The translations under genes were made by a program, and so were the position numbers. A DNA stretch of 64,000 bases from Paragordius varius (Eukaryota > Nematomorpha). This document shows positions 54,101-63,763 of this stretch, one piece after another. Where the stretch lies: positions 620,001 through 684,000 of the forward strand of contig OZ176050.1 of the NCBI GenBank assembly GCA_964247055.1, given 5' to 3'. Every line of letters starts with the position of its first letter. Position 1 is the first letter of the stretch. Under the pieces are notes generated by a model. The model searched no databases, had not been told where the DNA came from, and was given only the letters and a program-made list of their open reading frames with translations.

Positions 54101-56186
54101 GGCTACCTAAAATCCAAATTTGATCAGGTGATGTCTCCATAATTTTTTTTGGGTAGCCCTATGGTAGTTCCATCATCACCCCAAATATTTTCGAGATCGG
54201 AGTATAAATGTAATTTTTATGAATTTTTTAAATATTTAAAAAATTTATTTTATACGATTTTAAAAATAAAAATGGCTACCTAAAATCCGAATTTGATCAG
54301 GTGATGTCGCCATAATTTTTTTTGGGTAGCCCTAGAGTAGTTCCATCATCACCCCAAATATTTATGAGATCGGAGTATAAATGTAATTTTTATGAATTTT
54401 TTAAATATTTAAAAAATTTATTTTATACGATTTTAAAAATAAAAATGGCTACCTAAAATCCAAATTTGATCAGGTGATGTCACCATAATTTTTTTTGGGT
54501 AGCCCTATGGTAGTTCCATCATCACCCCAAATATTGTCGAGATCTGAGTATAAATGTAATTTTTATGAATTTTTTAAATATTTAAAAAATTTATTTTATA
54601 CGATTCTAAAAATAAAAATTGCTACCTAAAATCCAAATTTGATCAGGTGATGTCGCCATAATTTTTTTTGGGTAGCCCTATGGTAGTTCCATCATCACCC
54701 CAAATATTTTGGGGATCGGACTATAAATGTAATTTTTATGAATTTTTTAAATATTTAAAAAATTTATTTTATACGATTTTAAAAATAAAAATGGCTACCT
54801 AAAATCCGAATTTGATCAGGTGATGTCGCCATAATTTTTTTTGGGTAGCCCTATGGTAATTCCATCATCACCCCAAATATTGTCGAGATCGGAGTATAAA
54901 TGTAATTTTTTTGAATTTTTTAAATATTTAAAAAATTTATTTTATACAATTTTAAAAATAAAAATGGCTACCTAAAATCCAAATTTGATCAGGTGATGTC
55001 ACCATAATTTTTTTTGGGTAGCCCTATGGTAGTTCCATCATCACCCCAAATATTTTCGAGATCGGAGTATAAATGTAATTTTTATGAATTTTTTAAATAT
55101 TTAAAAAATTGATTTTATACGATTTTAAAAATAAAAATGGCTACCTAAAATCCAAATTTGATCAGGTGATGTCACCATATTTTTTTTTGGGTAGCCCTAT
55201 GGTAGTTCCATCATCACCCCAAATATTGTCGAGATCGGAGTATAAATGTAATTTTTATGAATTTTTTAAATATTTAAAAAATTTATTTTATACGATTTTA
55301 AAAATAAAAATGGCTACCTAAAATCCAAATTTGATCAGGTGATGTCACCATAATTTTTTTTGGGTAGCCCTATGGTAGTTCCATCATCACCCCAAATATT
55401 GTCGAGATCGGAGTATAAATGTAATTTTTATGAATTTTTTAAATATTTAAAAAATTTATTTTATACGATTCTAAAAATAAAAATGGCTACCTAAAATCCA
55501 AATTTGATCAGGTGATGTCGCCATAATTTTTTTTGGGTAGCCCTATGGTAGTTCCATCATCACCCCAAATATTTTGGGGATCGGACTATAAATGTAATTT
55601 TTATGAATTTTTTAAATATTTAAAAAATTTATTTTATACGATTTTAAAAATAAAAATGGCTACCTAAAATCCAAATTTGATCAGGTGATGTCACCATAAT
55701 TTTTTTTGGGTAGCCCTATGGTAATTCCATCATCACCCCAAATATTGTCGAGATCGGAGTATAAATGTAATTTTTTTTGAATTTTTTAAATATTTAAAAA
55801 ATTTATTTTATACAATTTTAAAAATAAAAATGGCTACCTAAAATCCAAATTTGATCAGGTGATGTCACCATAATTTTTTTTGGGTAGCCCTATGGTAGTT
55901 CCATCATCACCCCAAATATTTTCGAGATCGGAGTATAATGTAATTTTTATGATTTTTTTAAATATTTAAAAAATTGATTTTATACGATTTTAAAAATAAA
56001 AATGGCTACCTAAAATCCAAATTTGATCAGGTGATGTCACCATATTTTTTTTTGGGTAGCCCTATGGTAGTTCCATCATCACCCCAAATATTGTCGAGAT
56101 CGGAGTATAAATGTAATTTTTATGAATTTTTTAAATATTTAAAAAATTTATTTTATACGATTTTAAAAATAAAAATGGCTACCTAA

Positions 56187-57400
56187 AATCCAAATTTGAT
56201 CAGGTGATGTCGCCATAATTTTTTTTGGGTAGCCCTATGGTAGTTCCATCATCACCCCAAATATTTTCGAGATCGGACTATAAATGTAATTTTTATGAAT
56301 TTTTTAAATATTTAAAAAATTTATTTTATACGATATTAAAAATAAAAATGGCTACCTAAAATCCAAATTTGATCAGGTGATGTCACTATAATTTTTTTTG
56401 GGTAGCCCTATGGTAGTTCCATCATCACCCTAAATATTTTCGAGATCGGAGTATAAATGTAATTTTTATGAATTTTTTAAATATTTAAAAAATTTATTTT
56501 ATACGATTTTAAAAATAAAAATGGCTACCTAAAATCCAAATTTGATCAGGTGATGTCGCCATAATTTTTTTTGGGTAGCCCTATGCTAGTTCCATCATCA
56601 CCCCGAATACTTTGGGGATCGGACTATAAATGTAATTTTTATAAATTTTTTAAATATTTAAAAAATTTATTTTATACGATATTAAAAATAAAAATGGCTA
56701 CCTAAAATCCAAATTTGATCAGGTGATGTCGCCATAATTTTTTTTGGGTAGCCCTATAGTAGTTCCATCATCACCCCAAATATTTTGGGGATCGGAGTAT
56801 AAATGTAATTTTTATGAATTTTTTAAATATTTAAAAAATTTATTTTATACGATTTTAAAAATAAAAATGGCTACCTAAAATCCAAATTTGATCAGGTGAT
56901 GTCACCATAATTTTTTTTAGGTAGCCCTATGGTAGTTCCATCATCACCCCAAATATTTTCGAGATCGGAGTATAAATGTAATTTTTATGAATTTTTTAAA
57001 TATTTAAAAAATTTATTTTATACGATTTCAAAAATAAAAATGGCTACCTAAAATCCAAATTTGATCAGGTGATGTCGCCATAATTTTTTTTGCGTAGTCC
57101 TATGGTAGTTCCATCATCACCCCAAATATTTTGGGGATCGGACTATAAATGTAATTTTTATGAATATTTAAAAAATTTATTTTATACGATTTTAAAAATA
57201 AAAATGGCTACCTAAAATCCAAATTTGATCAGGTGATGTCACTATAATTTTTTTGGGTAGCCCTATGGTAGTAGCATCATCACCCCAAATATTTTCAAGA
57301 GAGTATAAATGTAATTTTTATGAATTTTTTAAATATTAAAAAAATTTATTTTATACGATTTTAAAAATAAAAATGGCTACCTAAAATCCAAATTTGATCA
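56187..57400. repeat. Mutated transition zone between regions D and E
   Basis: Seven monomers carry many changes not seen elsewhere. They include CCTAAATATT (about 56430), CTATGCTAGTTCC and CCCCGAATACTTTGGGG (about 56580-56620), GATTTCAAAA (about 57027), GCGTAGTCC (about 57091), a monomer lacking most of the palindrome (GAATATTTAAAAAATTT near 57162) and TTTTCAAGAGAGTATAAAT lacking three bases (about 57294). No region C or D cassette continues past it. Confidence 0.72.
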
Positions 57401-58995
57401 GGTGATGTCACCATAATTTTTTTTGGGTAGCCCTATGGTAGTTCCATCATCACCCTAAATATTTTGGGGATCGGACTATAAATGTAATTTTTATGAATTT
57501 TTTAAATATTTAAAAAATTTATTTTATACGATTTTAAAAATAAAAATGGCTACCTAAAATCCAAATTTGATCAGGTGATGTCACCATAATTTTTTTTGGG
57601 TAGCCCTATGGTAGTTCCATCATCACCCCAAATATTTTCGAGATCGGAGTATAAATGTAATTTTGATGAATTTTTTAAATATTAAAAAAATTTATTTTAT
57701 ACGATTTTAAAAATAAAAATGGCTAAATAAAATCCAAATTTGATCAGGTGATGTCACCATAATTTTTTTTGGGTAGCCCTATGGTAGTTCCATCATCACC
57801 CCAAATATTGTCGAGATCGGAGTATAAATGTAATTTTTTTGAATTTTTTAAAAATTTAAAAAATTTATTTTATACGATTTTAAAAATAAAAATGGCTACC
57901 TAAAATCCAAATTTGATCAGGTGATGTCACCATAATTTTTTTTGGGTAGCACTATGGTAGTTCCATCATCACCCCAAATATTTTCGAGATCGGAGTATAA
58001 ATGTAATTTTTATGAATTTTTTAAATATTTAAAAAAATTATTTTATACGATATTAAAAATAAAAATGGCTACCTAAAATCCAAATTTGATCAGGTAATGT
58101 CGCCATAATTTTTTTTGGGTAGCCCTATGGTAGTTCTATCATCACCCCAAATATTTTGGGGATCGGAATATAAATGTAATTTTTATGAATTTTTTAAATA
58201 TTTAAAATATTTATTTTATACGATTTTAAAATAAAAATGGCTACCTAAAATCCAAATTTGATCAGGTGATGTCACCATAATTTTTTTTGGGTAGCCCTAT
58301 AGTAGTTCCATCATCACCCCAAATATTTTCGAGATCGGAGTAAAAATGTAATTTTTATGAATTTTTTAAATATTTAAAAAATTTATTTTATACGATTTTA
58401 AAAATAAAAATGGCTACCTAAAATCCAAATTTGATCAGGTGATGTCACTATAATTTTTTTTGGGTAGCCCTATGGTAGTTCCATCATCACCCCAAATATT
58501 TTGGGGATCGGACTATAAATGTAATTTTTATGAATTTTTTAAATATTTAAAAAATTTATTTTATACGATTTTAAAAATAAAAATGGCTACCTAAAATCCA
58601 AATTTGATCAGGTGATGTCACCATAATTTTTTTTGGGTAGCCCTATGGTAGTTCCATCATCACCCCAAATATTTTCGAGATCGGAGTATAAATGTAATTT
58701 TTATGAATTTTTTAAATATTTAAAAAATTTATTTTATACGATATTAAAAATAAAAATGGCTACCTAAAATCCAAATTTGATCAGGTAATGTCGCCATAAT
58801 TTTTTTTGGGTAGCCCTATAGTAGTTCCATCATCACCCCAAATATTTTCGAGATCGGAGTATAAATGTAATTTTTATGAATTTTTTAAATATTTAAAAAA
58901 TTTATTATATACGATTTTAAAAATAAAAATGGCTACCTAAAATCCAAATTTGATCAGGTGATGTCACTATAATTTTTTTGGGTAGCCCTATGGTA
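57271..58995. repeat. Ten-monomer HOR of region E, copy 1 (1725 bp)
   Basis: Phased on GTAGCATCATC. Ordered markers are CACCCTAAAT (57451), TTTTGATGAA (57661), TTTAAAAATTTAAA (about 57846), GTAATGTCGCC with TAGTTCTATC (58131), and TTATTATATACG (about 58903). All recur at about +1725 to +1729 in 58996-60723. It holds a private GGCTAAATAAAATCC start at 57721. Confidence 0.82.
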
Positions 58996-60140
58996 GTAGC
59001 ATCATCACCCCAAATATTTTCAAGATCGGAGTATAAATGTAATTTTTATGAATTTTTTAAATATTTAAAAAATTTATTTTATACGATTTTAAAAATAAAA
59101 ATGGCTACCTAAAATCCAAATTTGATCAGGTGATGTCACCATAATTTTTTTTGGGTAGCCCTATTATAGTTCCATCATCACCCTAAATATTTTGGGGATC
59201 GGACTATAAATGTAATTTTTATGAATTTTTTAAATATTTAAAAAATTTATTTTATACGATTTTAAAAATAAAAATGGCTACCTAAAATCCAAATTTGATC
59301 AGGTGATGTCACCATAATTTTTTTTTGGGTAGCCCTATGGTAGTTCCATCATCACCCCAAATATTTTCGAGATCGGAGTATAAATGTAATTTTGATGAAT
59401 TTTTTAAATATTAAAAAAATTTATTTTATACGATTTTAAAAATAAAAATGGCTACCTAAAATCCAAATTTGATCAGGTGATGTCACCATAATTTTTTTTG
59501 GGTAGCCCTATGGTAGTTCCATCATCACCCCAAATATTGTCGAGATCGGAGTATAAATGTAATTTTTTTGAATTTTTTAAAAATTTAAAAAATTTATTTT
59601 ATACGATTTTAAAAATAAAAATGGCTACCTAAAATCCAAATTTGATCAGGTGATGTCACCATAATTTTTTTTGGGTAGCCCTATGGTAGTTCCATCATCA
59701 CCCCAAATATTTTCGAGATCGGAGTATAAATGTAATTTTTATGAATTTTTTAAATATTTAAAAAATTTATTTTATACGATATTAAAAATAAAAATGGCTA
59801 CCTAAAATCCAAATTTGATCAGGTAATGTCGCCATAATTTTTTTTGGGTAGCCCTATGGTAGTTCTATCATCACCCCAAATATTTTGGGGATCGGACTAT
59901 AAATGTAATTTTTATGAATTTTTTAAATATTTAAAAAATTTATTTTATACGATTTTAAAATAAAAATGGCTACCTAAAATCCAAATTTGATCAGGTGATG
60001 TCACCATAATTTTTTTTGGGTAGCCCTATGGTAGTTCCATCATCACCCCAAATATTTTCGAGATCGGAATATAAATGTAATTTTTATGAATTTTTTAAAT
60101 ATTTAAAAAATTTATTTTATACGATTTTAAAAATAAAAAT

Positions 60141-60198
60141 GGCTACCTAAAATCCAAATTTGATCAGGTGATGTCACCATAATTTTTTTTGGGTAGCC
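60141..60198. repeat. Nested inverted repeats in the GC-rich half of the monomer
   Basis: GGCTACC at monomer positions 1-7 is the exact reverse complement of GGTAGCC at 52-58. Inside that 44-base interval, GGTGA (27-31) and TCACC (34-38) form a second stem with a two-base gap. A single strand could fold as a stem with an inner hairpin. The subtype changes at 36 (A to G) and 38 (C to T) leave G-T pairs, which an RNA hairpin would tolerate; A36 to T does not. Confidence 0.8.
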
Positions 60199-60220
60199 CT
60201 ATGGTAGTTCCATCATCACC
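60167..60220. repeat. Alternative stem GGTGATG / CATCACC
   Basis: GGTGATG at monomer positions 27-33 is the exact reverse complement of CATCACC at 74-80. It uses the same GGTGA as the inner hairpin, so the two folds are mutually exclusive. A small ATGG-TAGTT-CCAT hairpin (61-73) lies inside the loop. Confidence 0.75.
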
Positions 60221-60261
60221 CCAAATATTTTCGAGATCGGAGTATAAATGTAATTTTTATG

Positions 60262-60285
60262 AATTTTTTAAATATTTAAAAAATT
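60262..60285. repeat. Perfect 24-bp AT palindrome of the monomer (positions 122-145)
   Basis: The core reads TTTTTTAAATATTTAAAAAA and is flanked by AA on the left and TT on the right, so 24 bases are self-complementary with no loop. It recurs in most monomers, giving hundreds of copies spaced about 173 bp. Some subtypes break it (TTTTTAAAATATTT around 28-54 kb, TTTTTTAAAAATTT in region E). Such a site could extrude as a cruciform, bind a homodimeric AT-hook or homeodomain-like protein, or be a by-product of A/T tracts. The sequence does not choose between these. Confidence 0.9.
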
Positions 60286-60658
60286 TATTTTATACGATTT
60301 TAAAAATAAAAATGGCTACCTAAAATCCAAATTTGATCAGGTAATGTCACTATAATTTTTTTGGGTAGCCCTATGGTAGTTCCATCATCACCCCAAATAT
60401 TTTCGAGATCGGAGTATTAATGTAATTTTTATGAATTTTTTAAATATTTAAAAAATTTATTTTATACGATATTAAAAATAAAAATGGCTACCTAAAATCC
60501 AAATTTGATCAGGTAATGTCGCCATAATTTTTTTTGAATAGCCCTATAGTAGTTCCATCATCACCCCAAATATTTTCGAGATCGGAGTATAAATGTAATT
60601 TTTATGAATTTTTTAAATATTTAAAAAATTTATTATATACGATTTTAAAAATAAAAAT

Positions 60659-62212
60659 GGCTACCTAAAATCCAAATTTGATCAGGTGATGTCACTATAA
60701 TTTTTTTGGGTAGCCCTATGGTAGTAGCATCATCACCCCAAATATTTTCAAGATCGGAGTATAAATGTAATTTTTATGAATTTTTTAAATATTTAAAAAA
60801 TTTATTTTATACGATTTTAAAAATAAAAATGGCTACCTAAAATCCAAATTTGATCAGGTGATGTCACCATAATTTTTTTTGGGTAGCCCTATGGTAGTTC
60901 CATCATCACCCCAAATATTGTCGAGATCGGAGTATAAATGTAATTTTTTTGAATTTTTTAAAAATTTAAAAAATTTATTTTATACGATTTTAAAAATAAA
61001 AATGGCTACCTAAAATCCAAATTTGATCAGGTGATGTCACCATAATTTTTTTTGGGTAGCCCTATGGTAGTTCCATCATCACCCCAAATATTTTCGAGAT
61101 CGGAGTATAAATGTAATTTTTATGAATTTTTTAAATATTTAAAAAATTTATTTTATACGATATTAAAAATAAAAATGGCTACCTAAAATCCAAATTTGAT
61201 CAGGTAATGTCGCCATAATTTTTTTTGGGTAGCCCTATGGTAGTTCTATCATCACCCCAAATATTTTGGGGATCGGACTATAAATGTAATTTTTATGAAT
61301 TTTTTAAATATTTAAAAAATTTATTTTATACGATTTTAAAATAAAAATGGCTACCTAAAATCCAAATTTGATCAGGTGATGTCACCATAATTTTTTTTGG
61401 GTAGCCCTATGGTAGTTCCATCATCACCCCAAATATTTTCGAGATCGGAATATAAATGTAATTTTTATGAATTTTTTAAATATTTAAAAAATTTATTTTA
61501 TACGATTTTAAAAATAAAAATGGCTACCTAAAATCCAAATTTGATCAGGTGATGTCACTATAATTTTTTTGGGTAGCCCTATGGTAGTAGCATCATCACC
61601 CCAAATATTTTCAAGATCGGAGTATAAATGTAATTTTTATGAATTTTTTAAATATTTAAAAAATTTATTTTATACGATTTTAAAAATAAAAATGGCTACC
61701 TAAAATCCAAATTTGATCAGGTGATGTCACCATAATTTTTTTTGGGTGGCCCTATGGTAGTTCCATCATCACCCTAAATATTTTGGGGATCGGACTATAA
61801 ATGTAATTTTTATGAATTTTTTAAATATTTAAAAAATTTATTTTATACGATTTTAAAAATAAAAATGGCTACCTAAAATCCAAATTTGATCAGGTGATGT
61901 CACCATAATTTTTTTTGGGTAGCGCTATGGTAGTTCCATCATCACCCCAAATATTTTCGAGATCGGAGTATAAATGTAATTTGTATGAATTTTTTAAATA
62001 TTTAAAAAATTTATTTTATACGATTTTAAAAATAAAAATGGCTAGCTAAAATCAAAATTTGATCAGGTGATGTCACCATAATTGTTTTTGGGTAGCCCTA
62101 TGGTAGTTCCATCATCACCCCAAATATTGTCGAGATAGGAGTATAAATGTAATTTTTTTGAATTTTTTAAAAATTTAAAAAATTTATTATATACGATTTT
62201 AAAAATAAAAAT
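60659..62212. repeat. Nine-monomer HOR of region E, copy 1 (1554 bp)
   Basis: Overlaps the end of the ten-monomer unit, from which it appears derived. Markers include TAGTTCTATC (61241), GTAGCATC (61587), GGGTGGCCC (61745), AGCGCTATGG (61921), GCTAGCTAAA (62041) and CGAGATAGGA (62131). Each recurs exactly 1551 bp later. Confidence 0.86.
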
Positions 62213-63763
62213 GGCTACCTAAAATCCAAATTTGATCAGGTGATGTCACTATAATTTTTTTGGGTAGCCCTATGGTAGTAGCATCATCACCCCAAATATT
62301 TTCAAGATCGGAGTATAAATGTAATTTTTATGAATTTTTTAAATATTTAAAAAATTTATTTTATACGATTTTAAAAATAAAAATGGCTACCTAAAATCCA
62401 AATTTGATCAGGTGATGTCACCATAATTTTTTTTGGGTAGCCCTATGGTAGTTCCATCATCACCCCAAATATTGTCGAGATCGGAGTATAAATGTAATTT
62501 TTTTGAATTTTTTAAAAATTTAAAAAATTTATTTTATACGATTTTAAAAATAAAAATGGCTACCTAAAATCCAAATTTGATCAGGTGATGTCACCATAAT
62601 TTTTTTTGGGTAGCCCTATGGTAGTTCCATCATCACCCCAAATATTTTCGAGATCGGAGTATAAATGTAATTTTTATGAATTTAAATATTTAAAAAATTT
62701 ATTTTATACGATATTAAAAATAAAAATGGCTACCTAAAATCCAAATTTGATCAGGTAATGTCGCCATAATTTTTTTTGGGTAGCCCTATGGTAGTTCTAT
62801 CATCACCCCAAATATTTTGGGGATCGGACTATAAATGTAATTTTTATGAATTTTTTAAATATTTAAAAAATTTATTTTATACGATTTTAAAATAAAAATG
62901 GCTACCTAAAATCCAAATTTGATCAGGTGATGTCACCATAATTTTTTTTGGGTAGCCCTATGGTAGTTCCATCATCACCCCAAATATTTTCGAGATCGGA
63001 ATATAAATGTAATTTTTATGAATTTTTTAAATATTTAAAAAATTTATTTTATACGATTTTAAAAATAAAAATGGCTACCTAAAATCCAAATTTGATCAGG
63101 TGATGTCACTATAATTTTTTTGGGTAGCCCTATGGTAGTAGCATCATCACCCCAAATATTTTCAAGATCGGAGTATAAATGTAATTTTTATGAATTTTTT
63201 AAATATTTAAAAAATTTATTTTATACGATTTTAAAAATAAAAATGGCTACCTAAAATCCAAATTTGATCAGGTGATGTCACCATAATTTTTTTTGGGTGG
63301 CCCTATGGTAGTTCCATCATCACCCTAAATATTTTGGGGATGGGACTATAAATGTAATTTTTATGAATTTTTTAAATATTTAAAAAATTTATTTTATACG
63401 ATTTTAAAAATAAAAATGGCTACCTAAAATCCAAATTTGATCAGGTGATGTCACCATAATTTTTTTTGGCTAGCGCTATGGTAGTTCCATCATCACCCCA
63501 AATATTTTCGAGATCGGAGTATAAATGTAATTTGTATGAATTTTTTAAATATTTAAAAAATTTATTTTATACGATTTTAAAAATAAAAATGGCTAGCTAA
63601 AATCAAAATTTGATCAGGTGATGTCACCATAATTTTTTTTGGGTAGCCCTATGGTAGTTCCATCATCACCCCAAATATTGTCGAGATAGGAGTATAAATG
63701 TAATTTTTTTGAATTTTTTAAAAATTTAAAAAATTTATTTTATACGATTTTAAAAATAAAAAT
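62213..63763. repeat. Nine-monomer HOR of region E, copy 2 (1551 bp)
   Basis: Tandem copy of the previous unit. The three-base difference is a deletion at about 62681 (GAATTTAAATATTT for GAATTTTTTAAATATTT): offsets are 1554 before it and 1551 after it. A second difference is GGCTAGCG at 63469 against GGGTAGCG in copy 1. Confidence 0.86.

Larger units (their letters stand above)
34981..56186. repeat. Region D: neighbourhood of the TACAATTTT/TTGATTTT/CATATTT cassette
   Basis: Markers confined to or concentrated here are GATTCTAAAA (T160 to C, about 35.27-55.47 kb), TACAATTTT (G156 to A, about 35.6-55.8 kb), ATCCGAATTTGAT and CCCTAGAGTAG (34986, 42063, 46039, 49838, 50703, 54330, plus one at 31021). 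Spacing of CCCTAGAGTAG copies is a whole number of monomers (865 bp is five, 3976 bp is 23). Two ordered modules alternate through the region. Confidence 0.75.
60141..60313 (+). repeat. Reference monomer, 173 bp, consensus-like
   Basis: This copy matches the commonest state at every variable site, so it serves as the coordinate standard (position 1 = first G of GGCTACC). It has CACC at 35-38, eight T before GGG, TTCGAG at 90-95, GGAG at 99-102, A at 119, T at 146 and ATTTT after the CG at 155-156. Three CpG sites remain, at 92, 98 and 155. Of its 45 G/C bases, 41 lie in positions 1-102 and only four in 103-173. Other monomers are mostly within a few percent of it by eye. Confidence 0.93.
58996..60723. 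repeat. Ten-monomer HOR of region E, copy 2 (1728 bp)
   Basis: Direct tandem repeat of the preceding unit: CACCCTAAAT at 59179, TAGTTCTATC at 59860 and TATTATATACG near 60630. It has a nine-T run at 59311 and CTATTATAG at 59161 that copy 1 lacks. Confidence 0.82.

Noticed and set aside
60167-60178. GGTGATGTCACC as an operator for a repressor
   Set aside because: It is an imperfect dyad present in most monomers with no gene nearby, so an operator role has no support.
60230-60246. CENP-B box near TTCGAGATCGGAG
   Set aside because: It has TTCG and a following CGG, but the spacing and the required A and CGGG of the NTTCGNNNNANNCGGGN core do not fit, and the TTGGGG subtypes lose TTCG altogether.
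60243-60248. TATA box (TATAAA in each monomer) and AATAAA polyadenylation signal
   Set aside because: Both are expected by chance in DNA with this composition, and they recur only because the monomer does. No initiation context or transcript unit is visible.
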